A stretch of 64,000 nucleotides of DNA from Branchiostoma floridae (Eukaryota; Chordata; Leptocardii; Amphioxiformes; Branchiostomatidae), in assembly GCF_000003815.2 (NCBI RefSeq), contig NC_049985.1:356327-420326 (forward strand). Reading direction: 5' to 3'. The notes under the pieces were generated by a model. The model was not told where the DNA came from and made no database searches. It worked only from the letters and a program-made list of their open reading frames with translations. A program made the translations under genes and the position numbers. This document shows positions 53,080 through 63,639 of this stretch, one piece after another. Position 1 is the stretch's first letter; each line of letters begins with the position of its first letter.

Positions 53080-54340
53080 CAGTAGGTGATGATAGTTTAG
53101 ACTTTGAGTTGGGCTTTAAAGTTTAATAGTTTTATATCATTATTACATATATTAATGTGCTTATTTCTGATGGCATGCTGTTCTATTTGTACATGTACTT
53201 GTTTTAAGAAGACTGGGCATGAGAAACAATGGACATTTGAGGCAGATATGACATTATGAGGCCCAAAATAGGCATCAAACCAGCTTGCTGATAAATCATG
53301 CCTAAGATGATCACACTGATCAGAACCTTTCCAGCCATTCCTGGATAATTGGTGTTTGTTCTACAATAAATCAGAAGCAAGCAGGACTCTTCTTATCTGG
53401 TGCAATGTTGAACTGTCATTTCCAACACCAGAAATTGAACTAACCCACATTTTCTACTGTCCAACTCGAGTCTTCGTTAAGGAATGAACAATCCAATGCT
53501 TCTATGATAGGGAATCAGTGTTGGAAGCTGAGAATGTCTTTTACCAACACGGGAATTTTCAAGTTAGGACTTGTTCTTAAGATACGCTGTGAATGTAACT
53601 GATGGTTTCTAAATCTAATGATGAGAAAGAAGTGTATTGTGTTGACTTCATTGTTATGATGATTTGCAGGCTTAACATTACAAGTATTGTTAAGCAAGGA
53701 TATACCTGAATCTAGGATATTTCACCACGCCATAACCTTGGTATCAGGACTTTCAAACTTGAAAAAAGAATAAAAAATCATCCAAGGTTTGATAATCAAT
53801 CTACTCAGTGGTGTATGATTATGCATTGATTATACCACCAGTCAGTCATTGTAATGCAATGTAAGGTTTCCCCAATTCAAGTGTGTATTCCATTGTTCTA
53901 ATTGTAGCTGCTCTAAGTATAATTGGTATATGCTGGTGTCTACAGTGGCTAATGTAGTAGACATTTGAAATTTGAAATACAAGACTGATTATCTGAATTG
54001 GTGTTTGTGTATTTGGTTTGTTTTATTGCTTGAACGATTCTCGAAAAATGGGTCATAGATATGCCTGGGTGATGTACCACTAGGGTTTTACAGAGTTACA
54101 TTGAATTAATGTAAGGTTTAAGGATTTTCAGGTAGAGGCATTGGGTGATAGCCTAATACGATAGGTCAAGAGCAAGACAAAGTTTTATCTAGACTCCAAA
54201 CGAAAACAATTTTTTGACACCATTTATTATCAAATTAGACCAAGTCTTGGCCTTGTTTATGTTATCCTTAAATTGGAAAAAGGATGTATATCAGAATAAT
54301 AGATAATACATCAACATGATTAGGTTGTAACTATATCCTC
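53080..54340. other. Intergenic / MTG1 3' flank, nothing recognised
   Basis: AT-rich. AATAAA occurs near 53362 and 53768 on the plus strand and could serve MTG1, though both are far from its stop. No gene seen. Confidence 0.5.
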
Positions 54341-54341
54341 C

Positions 54342-54456
54342 TAGCCTGGGTGTCATCTTCCATAACAACCACTGGCTAAATCTTTTTGGTTGCAAATAAA
54401 ATCCATGGTTACATTGAGCCAGTGGTTACAACAGAGGATGACAACAGGCTATGGCA
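54342..54456. mobile_element. MITE with TAGCCTGGGT ends
   Basis: TAGCCTGGGTGTCATCTTCC at the left, GAGGATGACAACAGGCTA at the right. The middle is itself a palindrome-like pair (accactggctaaatctttttg / ttgagccagtggtta). About 115 bp. Confidence 0.75.
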
Positions 54457-54538
54457 TTGGTGCAGAACTCAAACATACACTTCCCACTGTATGGTATACT
54501 GTCTATTTTCCTCTGTCTTTGGAGGATTAGATGTGCTT

Positions 54539-54881
54539 CAGGGCTCTAGCCAGCTCAAATTTTTTTTCCGTCAGCCAATTCCCATTGTCAAGAAAATCGC
54601 GAAAACACTCTTCCATGAGTTAGAAAGACTGACCTTGAAAAACGGGTTTTAATGAGATCATCGTATGCTAAAGGACGCCGACACACTTCGTCGACAATAA
54701 TAACAATAGCAAAACAAACTGTGTGTGGCTTTTACGGCTGTTGACGGCGTCCCCAAGCCGCCTGTAGCTTCCACCAAGGATTTTTGTCCGTCAAGGTTGA
54801 CGGATTGGTTTTAAATTTTTTCCGTCACACGCAGCAAATTTCCGTCAATTGACGGAAAAACGGACGCTGGCTAGAGCCCTG
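54539..54881. mobile_element. hAT-type MITE, perfect 8-bp duplication
   Basis: Ends CAGGGCTCTAGCCAGC and GCTGGCTAGAGCCCTG are exact inverses. ATGTGCTT flanks both sides (54531-54538 and 54882-54889). It is the inverted counterpart of 33289-33632 and nearly the same length (343 bp). Confidence 0.96.
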
Positions 54882-54899
54882 ATGTGCTTGCACCTAAGA

Positions 54900-55540
54900 T
54901 GTCAAAATGATGCTGGCATTATTGATCAACACATTTTTATCAACATTGAGACTGCATGATTATGATCATAGTGAGTCTACTGTTAAGCTATATAAACTGT
55001 CCCTAACATTCATAATAAAAGTCCATTTGTTAGGGTATGAACTGTTTTTACTTAATACTAGTCTAGTACTTTTCAAAAAGGGCTGGGAGAATTTCCCCAT
55101 ACATATCTTTTGTCTTTCCTTTGTGAGCTGATCAGGTGTCACACAACCATACAGACAATATTTGTTTGTCATATACTTAATTGTACACTGGATAAGTATT
55201 ACTCAAGCAACTGGAAAATAAATTTGGGAACAGTCAAATGTTTTAGACAGCACCCGCTGTCTTTTGTTAGTCGCTGGACACAGTAAGTGTAACAATCTAT
55301 CCCCAGAACTGTCAAAATTAGGTTGCTTATCGAATACTTAATGCAAGATACCAGTTCCATCTCTGGTCCTGCTCCGAACACAGAGCAACACAACATCAGT
55401 CCGTCTTAACACTTCTGGAATAAATCAGTATAAAGGCATCTTCTTGCATCCATCTCCAGCTCTCCACAAGAGTTAGACCATCACAAGTACCAGCTAATGT
55501 TCATACAGTAATGTTAATCATGTGGCAACAAAGTTCAGCT
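54900..55540. other. Intergenic with one dispersed repeat
   Basis: At about 55198-55290 lies a copy of the AGCAACTGG...CAGTCAAATGTTTTAGACAG repeat also present near 14.03, 18.66 and 37.6 kb. Nothing else recognised. Confidence 0.5.
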
Positions 55541-55544
55541 ATTT

Positions 55545-55750
55545 ATCAATATCTTGACTTGATGTTGTCCACTATGCTGCACTTGAGTCTGTTTTTCCTG
55601 TAGTTCAGCTTTTTGTCAAGATTTGAAGTTGTCCACTATGTTGTTCATAATGATTTGATGTTGTCCACTATGCTGTGTTCATCATGACTTGATGTTGTCC
55701 ACTATGCTGTTTATCATGACTTGATGTTGTCCACTATGCTGCACATGAGT
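55545..55750 (-). repeat. Tandem copies of the MED7 stop region
   Basis: Four partial copies of the last codons and stop of MED7 (plus strand gacttgatgttgtccactatgctg) follow the real stop at 55716-55714 into the 3' UTR, at spacings of about 35-60 bases. Confidence 0.88.
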
Positions 55751-58700
55751 CTGTCTTTCCCGTAGTCCTCGTCGCGTTTGCTCTGCGAGATTCCCGCCCG
55801 TCGGTTCAGCTCCTCCAGGTTCGGCTTGACGTCCTCGCTGTCAGAAGCGCCCCCTATGTCCTCGGGCATGGACTGCACGCACTGCTTCAGCATGTCGATG
55901 ACTCGGTCCAGGTGCTGCTGGAACCTGAAAAAGAAAAGAATCATTGTGTCATGCTGTAGACTGCAGTTATTATCAAATCTGCTAGGTGGCACTACTGTGT
56001 GGTCAGAATGCAGGTGGTGGTGCAGGGATTGTTGCTTCATTTGCAATTTTGCCTTCTTTCTGTACTTGCTGCCATAAACCAGGTGAAACCAATACAAACT
56101 TGGTGCCAAAAGACAACCTTAGCTGACAGACAGTCAAGGACCGATTTTAAGCTACTCTGTACTGTCTATTCAGTGATATATGCTCATCATCTTGCATATT
56201 GACGGCAAACCCCACCCCCACAAAAAATCAGAACAGCTAGTAACAAAAAAATGGACTTGAGAAGAGAAGGACCAGATGACTGGTGAAAATATTGTTGGTA
56301 AGCTCTGTACTTCAGGTGCGGAAAGACAATTTTTTAAACATATCTTGTGTTAATTTCTTGATATACTTTCTTAAAACTTTAATTTTTTGTTTCCACAAAA
56401 GGTTTTTAAATGTGACCCTAGCGCTTCTTACTCTCACCTGTCTGCGGTCTCCAGCCTTTGTCGTTTCTGCACCTGGTGTGTTACACCATGAAGTGGTTTA
56501 TCGGATATGCAGCTTGTACAGTCAAACCTGCCAGAGCGACCACCTCTTCTCAGCGACCACCTGGCCATTTCGACCGCTTTTTCTCGGTCCCGATTTATTT
56601 TCCCATTGACGTAAGCATTAAGCGACCTTTTCTCAACGACCACCTGGCCAACGCGACCGCGACCGGCCCATATTGGGACCCATAACGACCGCATCATTTT
56701 CAAAATTGAGGTTTTCATCGATTTTTTATGATAAATAGCGCGATTTTGTGCCGAAATCGGCCAGTTTGCGTCAGATTTTGGGGTTAAATTTACAGTTTAC
56801 AGTGTGCGTGTTGTATTTGACATTAAAGACCTCACTTCTTTGCGTGCGTGCAGTGTGCTTGCTATTTGCCATTAAACACAGCGGAAACCATTTATACTTT
56901 GCATCGGGCATGTTTTGAGTCGATACTCTTCTCAGAGACCACCTGTCCAAATCGACCGTTTTTTCCCGGTCCCCCGGGTGGTCGCCTTGGGCAGGTTTGA
57001 CTGTAGTTGTACTGTTCAGTACAAACCTGGTGTGTTACTGTTACATCATGAGGCTAGTTCACCTGAACGTATATACAGTACAAATGACACCTGTCCTCAC
57101 CTGTCTGCGGTCTCGAGCCTCTGTCGTTTCTGCACCTGGTGGTTTATCGGATATACAGCTTGTACTCTTCATTACTGTGTTACTGTTACATCATGAGGCT
57201 AGTTCACCTGAACGTATACACAGTACAAACGACACCTGTCCTCACCTGTCTGCGGTCTCCAGCCTCTGTCGTTTCTGCACCTCCATCATGACGCGCAGAG
57301 TCTCCCGCGCCTGGTGCGGCCGGTACTCGTTAATCAGGTGGTGCATGTGGATGAACAGCAGGTTCAGGTCGTCAATCTTCTCCTCCCTGTTGTCATGGTA
57401 ACACAACAAAAAACATGTTTGACAAAATCACCATGAGGTGGTATATCGGATATGCAGCTTGTACTGTTCAGTACATGTGCATGTGGATAAACAGCAGGTT
57501 CCATCTTCTCCGCAACAAAAATATACATGAAAAATGTTTGACAAAAATGCCCCTGCAATGCCACTACTAGAGGCTAGGGGTACTCGTTAATCAGGTGGTG
57601 TATGTGGATGAACAGCAGGTTCAGGTCATCAATCTTCTCTTCCCTTTTATGTGAAAAAACAACAAAAAATACATGTAAATGAGAACAAAAACTTTACAAC
57701 TACGCCTGGTATCCAAACCTATTAAAATTACCAAGTCTCTTCAAAGATCCTCTCGGATTTGTGGTAAAAGGGAAAGGCAAAGATAATGATAGGTAAAGGT
57801 AGTCCCATAGCCTTTTTGAGGTTGTAGGGGCCGTGGGTTGTTATCCACTGTGTGTAGGGCACAGCATTGGGAGGAGGAGCCCAACCCTTTCCTTTCACCC
57901 AGGCTTTTAGCTAGGATTTTATAATAGGGAGTCCAAAGTTATTGGTGAGTCACGGTAAGTGACTATTGCCACCTTCCATGGTTTTTGATGATTTTAAGTT
58001 TAAAAAGTGCATTCTTAGGTTTCCCAAGAGGCAAAAATACTGTTCCAGAGGTCATAGTAGAAGACTGTGACCACAGATGACCTGTTAGCATCCCTGGTCA
58101 ATCAGAATTTCATGCTTGTCTGACGATTTTCTCTGTAGTGAAAGGGCGTCCAGGGGCATCAAATTTCTTGTTATTCTAAGAAAAGTGCGTCCAGATGACG
58201 CGTTGACGCATGCCTGGCTAAAAGCCTGCTTTCACCGCCCCATTAGAAGTCAGGTACATGTTTTTGCTAAGGGTTTGACATTGGTGACTTGATAAGGGAT
58301 TGGAGCTCTTCCCAGCTCTTCTGGGTTCTAATCCCTTAAAGGGACATAATGTAAAATTAAAGTCACTGTTTTCGGTCATTTCTCTACATAATGAGTTGAG
58401 TTTACCTTATTACACTGCACAGCAATATTTACAACGTATGGATACGACTTTGTTGAGCCGTGAGAATGTCTTGAAATATGCGCACTTCCCTCCGCCGCTT
58501 GAGTTGTCCGCCATTTTATTCAACTCGCCGGCGAGCCAAAGTGCGCTTTAGAACGCGTTCGGTGGTTCGCTCGAATCATTACTGAAGTTTGTTGAAAGTC
58601 CCGCTACGCTCCGAAGATCTGCGACAGCAACGGTCGATTCGGAAATCTACGGTCGGCTTACTTCCGGTAGGCTACCCGGAAGTAAGTGAATTTGGTCCCG

Positions 58701-61016
58701 GCTTACTTTGACGTTGTTAATTAGCACTAGAAATGTGATAAAATGACACAGATAAGTTAGAAATAAGTTGCAAATGTCAATCTGAATGGAGATTTTCAAG
58801 TTCAGAACATTTGAAATTTTGGCGCCATATTTCTACATTATGTCCCTTTAACAAATCACCAATGTTAAAGCTTCAGCTTCTCTGGGTTCTGGTACAAACA
58901 CCCTAGTGATCGCAATAAAAAATTTTCCCAGCAACTGTATTGAATTTGGAAAAGGTCAAGACAGTTTTGGTTTGTTCGATCCCAAGAAGAAAATTTCCAT
59001 CTCAGAGCGAGGGTCCTGGAGACAGATACAGAAAACAGTGGTAAGTGTAAGTGTAAGTTAGATTAACTGTCCAGCTTACCTGCATGGGGTGTTGGGAGAC
59101 TTGATGAGAATGTCATCAGGCTTACCTGCGAGGAGTGTTGGGGGACTTGATGAGAATGTCATCAGGCTTACCTGCGAGGAGTGTTGGGAGACTTGATGAG
59201 AATGTCATCAGGCTTACCTGTGTGGGGTGTTGGGGGACTTGATGAGAATGTCATCAGGCTTACCTGCGTGGGGTGTTGGGGGACTTGATGAGGATGTCAT
59301 CAGGCTTACCTGCGAGGAGTGTTGGGGGACTTGATGAGAATGTCATCAGGCTTACCTGCGAGGAGTGTTGGGGGACTTGATGAGAATGTCATCAGGCTTA
59401 CCTGCGAGGAGTGTTTGGAGACTTGATGAGGATGTCATCAGGCTTACCTGCGAGGGGTGTTGGGGGACTTGATGAGAATGTCATCAGGCTTACCTGCGAG
59501 GGGTGTTGGGAGACTTGATGAGGATGTCATCAGGCTTACCTGCGAGGAGTGTTGGGGGACTTGATGAGAATGTCATCAGGCTTACCTGCGAGGGGTGTTG
59601 GGAGACTTGATGAGGATGTCATCAGGCTTACCTGCGAGGAGTGTTGGGGGACTTGATGAGGATGTCCAGCAGGTCCAGGAAGTTGACCAGGATTGAGTGG
59701 TTCAGCTTCTTCAGCTCCAGCTTGTGGTCAAACTTGTCTGGATGGAGGCGACGGATTCCCTGCACAACACACAAAGGCAAGGTTAAAGTTAATTTTGAGC
59801 TGTACTTATTGCACAGAGTCAAATTCTGTACGTTTGAGGAATTACAAACCAAAATGTTGTTTTTTCTCATCAGTCATATTTTGAGTGTGGTGGGTTCTTT
59901 AATGTGCTTGAGGTGTGGCATTCTGCAGCAAGGTACTTATTTACACCTGAGTGAAGTGGGGAAAGTCATGAAGAGTGCCTTTCCCAAGGGCACAAGGGCG
60001 GCGGCATATCTACGGATTTAAACCCCAACCTCTGGGTTACGGTCCCAAAACCCTGCCATTAAGCCCCACTTGATTTCTTTATTTATCCTTGGTAATCCTA
60101 TACAGTTATCAATATCTATACAGCCTATGCTCTTGAGTGCAAACCTGGTGTATATATATAGTATGCCTTAAGGCAACAAGCAAATAAAGAGTAGAGTAGA
60201 GTAGATTCTTCGGTTAGGTAGGAGACTCGCTCCAGTTTAAACCGCTCCTCTTTCTCATCGGTCAGCATACCGTCATTATTGGTTTGTGTGGTTTGTCCAA
60301 GGCTTTATAGTTGAACATGATGGGATGGTCTTCCATGGCCCTATCTAGCCTTGATTTAAAACTGTTGACCGTTGGTGCTGTCACCACTTCTTCTGGCAGT
60401 GCGTTCCACCACGGCACTACTCTGTTGCTGAAAAAGTCATGTCTCTTGTTGGTTTTTGATATTGGCCTTGTTAAGCGTTGGCTGTGACCTCTTATTCTCC
60501 CTTCCCTCTTAACTTCCGGTGTACATGGCTCCGTGTCGTATAGCCCGTGTGTGTATTTGTATGTGATCACCTCTCAGTCTCCTGTAAAGAAGGGTGGGGA
60601 GTTTCAGGGTTCTAAGCCTTTGTTCGTATGAGAGCTCGCTCAAGCCTGGGATTCTTTTTGTTGCACGTCTTTGTATGTTTTCTATGATGTCTACTGACTT
60701 CCAGCTCCCAGGGGACCATATGGGGGCACCATACTCGATGAGAGGACACACTAGGGATTTGAAAAGGATGGTGAAGACCTCAAAAACAAACAAACAAAGC
60801 GAGATCTTTTCTGCCACTGACCTGAGACTCCAGCGGCCGGATGATCTGGTCGTCCACCTGGTAGTCGCTGCCAAACATGGAGTACTGGTCTGTGATTGGT
60901 GGAGGCGGAGGGGGCGCCAGGCCGCGGGAAACATTCTCCGTCGTGTACTGGCTGACAAACTGCATGGGGGGGAGGGGCATGGCACTCACCCCTGCCTCGC
61001 CCTCACCTTCCGCCAT
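55714..61016 (-). CDS. MED7: Mediator complex subunit 7
   Basis: Four exons: 61016-60822, 59759-59632, 57386-57246 and 55924-55714; all GT/AG, phases agree, 224 residues (human 233). The N-terminus has the proline-rich [18 protein letters not shown] region and [18 protein letters not shown]. The middle has [16 protein letters not shown], then [20 protein letters not shown] and [20 protein letters not shown], which form the long coiled coil that binds MED21. MED7 sits in the Mediator middle module that links activators to RNA polymerase II in the nucleus. The acidic C-terminus is less conserved. Three further copies of the start region lie upstream; only the Met at 61016 leads into the full protein. 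Intron 1 carries a LINE, intron 2 a 13-copy donor array, intron 3 several MITEs. Every exon has at least one edge copied in tandem. Confidence 0.97.
56420..57300. repeat. Copies of the MED7 exon 3 end and donor
   Basis: The exon 3 end and donor (plus strand ctcacctgtctgcggtctcc, then agcctctgtcgtttctgcacc) occur at 57242-57282 (real), 57093-57138 and 56435-56478. The unit of about 145 bp also holds ggtgtgttactgttacatcatgagg. A MITE (56519-57003) has landed inside the copy farthest from the exon. Confidence 0.9.
56519..57003. mobile_element. MITE with CAGTCAAACCTG ends, second copy
   Basis: CAGTCAAACCTGCC at the left and GGCAGGTTTGACTG at the right, TA outside both ends. The body includes repeated gcgaccacctgg/tcgaccg motifs. 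485 bp, related by its ends to 19886-20232. Confidence 0.9.
57420..57650. repeat. Copies of the MED7 exon 3 start edge
   Basis: The first about 65 bases of exon 3 and the acceptor side (plus strand gtactcgttaatcaggtggt ... caatcttctc.tccc) recur at 57576-57645, and a shorter version (tgtgcatgtggataaacagc) at 57472-57510, both in intron 2. Confidence 0.85.
57765..57891. mobile_element. Probable dispersed repeat (SINE-like)
   Basis: A compact stretch (taggtaaaggtagtcccatag, gggccgtgggttgttatccactg, gggcacagcattgggaggag) that does not look like intron background. I recall similar stretches as common repeats in amphioxus but cannot confirm. No pol III boxes. Confidence 0.35.
57900..58228. mobile_element. 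hAT-type MITE, perfect 8-bp duplication
   Basis: Ends CAGGCTTTTAGCTAGG and CCTGGCTAAAAGCCTG. CTTTCACC flanks both sides (57892-57899 and 58229-58236). 329 bp, in intron 2 of MED7. Confidence 0.94.
58340..58847. mobile_element. MITE with TTAA target duplication
   Basis: AGGGACATAATGTA at the left and TACATTATGTCCCT at the right are exact inverses. TTAA lies outside both ends (58336-58339 and 58848-58851). TTAA targets are used by piggyBac and Kolobok elements. 508 bp. It contains a palindrome around 58655-58687 (CTTACTTCCGG...CCGGAAGTAAG). Confidence 0.92.
59077..59660. repeat. 13-copy array of the MED7 exon 2 donor (46-bp unit)
   Basis: Thirteen units with a period of 46 bp, the last being the real exon 2 end. 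On the minus strand each unit holds about 27 bases of exon end and the donor (AACACTCCTCGCAG/gtaagc), then ctgatgacat. Twelve intact-looking extra donors therefore lie in intron 2. Confidence 0.96.
59880..60070 (-). mobile_element. tRNA-derived SINE, degraded
   Basis: On the minus strand from about 60066: a tRNA-like head with a weakened B box (GGGTTTAAATCC), then the core CCCTTGGGAAAGGCACTCTT and AGGTGTAAATAAGTACCTTG, shared with 28250-28471. Confidence 0.78.
60185..60790 (-). mobile_element. LINE 3' fragment (CR1/L2-like reverse transcriptase tail)
   Basis: Two overlapping minus-strand frames read [55 protein letters not shown], then [20 protein letters not shown] and [10 protein letters not shown]. 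This is the end of the reverse transcriptase and the C-terminal region of CR1/L2/Jockey-group non-LTR elements. A one-base shift at about 60560 splits it. The 3' end near 60190 has an (ACTCT)n tail. It is 5'-truncated and fills most of MED7 intron 1. Confidence 0.88.
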
Positions 61017-61880
61017 CTTCTGTAGTACGAAACATTAAAGACGTAAGTAAGTGTACTGGACACTAAAGACGTATAACTAAGTAAGTGTACTGGCTCACGA
61101 ACTGCATGGGGGGCAGGGGCATGGCACTCACCCCCGCCTCACCCTCACCTTCTGCCATCTTCTGTAGTTTTTTAAGAAACATAAAAGACGTAAGTAAGTG
61201 TACTGGACACTAAAGACGTAAGTAAGTGTACTGGCTAAGAAACTGAATCGGGGGGGAAGTGGCATGGCACTCACCCCAGCCTCACCATCACCTTCCGCCA
61301 TCTTCTGTAGTTCTTTAAGAAACATTAAAGACGTAAGTAAGTGTACTGGACACTAAAGACGTAAGTAAGTGTACTGGACACTAAAGACGTAAGTAAGTGT
61401 ACTGGACACTAAAGACGTAAGTAAGTGTACTGGACACTAAAGACGTAAGTAAGTGTACTGGACACTAAAGACGTAAGTAAGTGTACTGGACACTAAAGAC
61501 GTAAGTAAGTGTACTGGACACTAAAGACGTAAGTAAGTGTACTGGACACTAAAGACGTAAGTAAGTGTACTGGACACTAAAGACGTAAGTAAGTGTACTG
61601 GACACTAAAGACGTAAGTAAGTGTACTGGACACTAAAGACGTAAGTAAGTGTACTGGACACTAAAGACGTAAGTAAGTGTACTGGACACTAAAGACGTAA
61701 GTAAGTGTACTGGACACTGAAGACGTAAGTAAGTGTACTGGACACTAAAGACGTAAGTAAGTGTACTGGACACTAAAGACGTAAGTAAGTGTACTGGCTA
61801 AGGAACTGAATCGGGGGAGGGGCATGGCGCTCACCCCCGCCTCACCCTCACCTTCTGCCATCTTCTGTTCTAACAAACAT
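61017..61880. repeat. Copies of the MED7 start region plus a 28-bp array
   Basis: Three further copies of the start codon region (minus strand ATGGCAGAAGGTGAGGGTGA or close) lie at 61158-61156, 61301-61299 and 61861-61859, each preceded by cagaag. Between 61324 and 61795 about seventeen near-identical 28-bp units (actaaagacgtaagtaagtg + tactggac) fill the space. In the extra copies the frame diverges after about 17-22 codons. Confidence 0.95.
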
Positions 61881-62067
61881 TACAAACAGTAAATCAGACA
61901 TTCTCAAATAAGGCTTTGAAGTTTATCAAGTTGCAAGTGGTAGGGCAGAAGGTACCTTCCAGATAGTAGTTTGCTCCATCGTTTATTATTTGTATACACT
62001 ATATACAGTAGCTTCTCACTGTGGCATTTATCATACTCACACACATATGCACACACACATACTAGTA

Positions 62068-62225
<158 letters not shown>

Positions 62226-63448
62226 ACAAAGCAAGTTTGCACACACGTCTATATAAATTGCGATCTACTTAGAGCAGTTCAGGAGGAATAGGGCTTACAT
62301 AACGTACCTTAATTTCTATAAGTCACAAGAATGTTGACAATTCTTCTTCAGTATCGATAGAATCAAGGAAATCGCCTTTAGATGAGTAGTTTTCGGCGTT
62401 TGGGTGATTTTTTTTCAAGTGTCCGCCATGACAGTGTCGGGCTAGTCTATTCTATTTACAGGGGTGCTCTTTACTTTTATGTAAAGGCATATATTACGCA
62501 CATATGTATTAAAATGAAAATGCAAAATATGGTCTTCAAAATTTGTTGGTATCTTACATTACCTATTACTTCCCTAAAAGCTGTTTGACAAACCAGTACC
62601 TAAAATAAGTCCCCATGTAAAAAAATAATGACCCTATCCAAAAATTGACCAATCAGCTGCCGGCCTGAGAAAGGGGTGTCCATTCCCCAGGCCACACATT
62701 TAGACTGTAACTTGTAGTTGTAGCAGATCGTGTTTGTGTTTTCCTGATCTCATTTCTGGCCTTTTTGTGGCCACCTGGGCTTCTACTGATCCGTCTTAGA
62801 TCCAGATCACAGGTAAGACGTTGCATTTACTTCTTAAGCCGTCCAAGAAGCTAACATAAAATTCCTTCCAAGTAGTTTAATTCCCGCCAAACTACCCGGA
62901 AGTAAAAGTATGCAGGCGTTGTCGAAAGATCAAAGATCAGGTATTATTAATTAGTGGCTAATCATTGATATTCATTAAATATCTAAGACTTTTATGAATA
63001 AAATAGATCAATTACTACTGGTTTAGTAGCAAAATCTAAGCGCCAATACCAGGCTAACTTGTTAAACTTTGATAAAAAGCCAAGTTTAACTTAAGCAAAT
63101 ACTCATTTTGCAAACTTTGCAAAGACTTCTTTAATAGATCTAGACTGGTTTGACACAATTTGCAAATACCTTTAGATTTGGGTTCGACAACAAAACAGCA
63201 CCAGGAAAAATTGTCAATCTCCAAAGGGTTCACGTCTTGTGAACCCTTTGATGATGATGATGACTCATAGTCTGTCCTTAAAACTTTCTTTCCTGGAATT
63301 TTAAGACAGCTGCACTTCCTTGAGGGGTTTCCTGCAGGACTTTGTCATGTCTCAAGTTTGGGGGTTTGCATGCTCGTTTCGGTAATAAATGCCCAGGCAG
63401 GCCTTTTCATTTCCCGTCAGTTCTAGAGAAATCCATCATATTTACTTA

Positions 63449-63639
63449 CTCTAAATGCATTTAAGTTTGCAGGGATTTAATTTCACGGTAACGGGAAAAA
63501 GGACTTTTCGCGGTGGTTTTAAGTTCGCAGTAGCACCATGCACTGTAGTCTCTTACTGCCATGGAAAAATGTTCGCGGTGAAGCAGCCACCGCAAAAACC
63601 GCAAACATTAAACCACCACGAAAGTTTCTGCATTTACAG
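63449..63639. mobile_element. MITE with CTGTAAATGCA-type ends
   Basis: CTCTAAATGCATT at the left, CTGCATTTACAG at the right, TA outside both ends. Body shared with 23397 and 41087. 191 bp. Confidence 0.88.

Noticed and set aside
59077-59660. Regular 46-bp direct repeats resembling a CRISPR array
   Set aside because: No unique spacers between repeats; the whole unit repeats and equals a MED7 exon end plus donor. The host is animal.
61324-61795. 28-bp direct repeats, a CRISPR-like length
   Set aside because: Head-to-tail with no spacers; a minisatellite upstream of MED7.
62700-62812. Possible first exon of a plus-strand gene head to head with MED7
   Set aside because: Only a donor-like CACAG/gtaaga supports it; no coding exon follows in the window.
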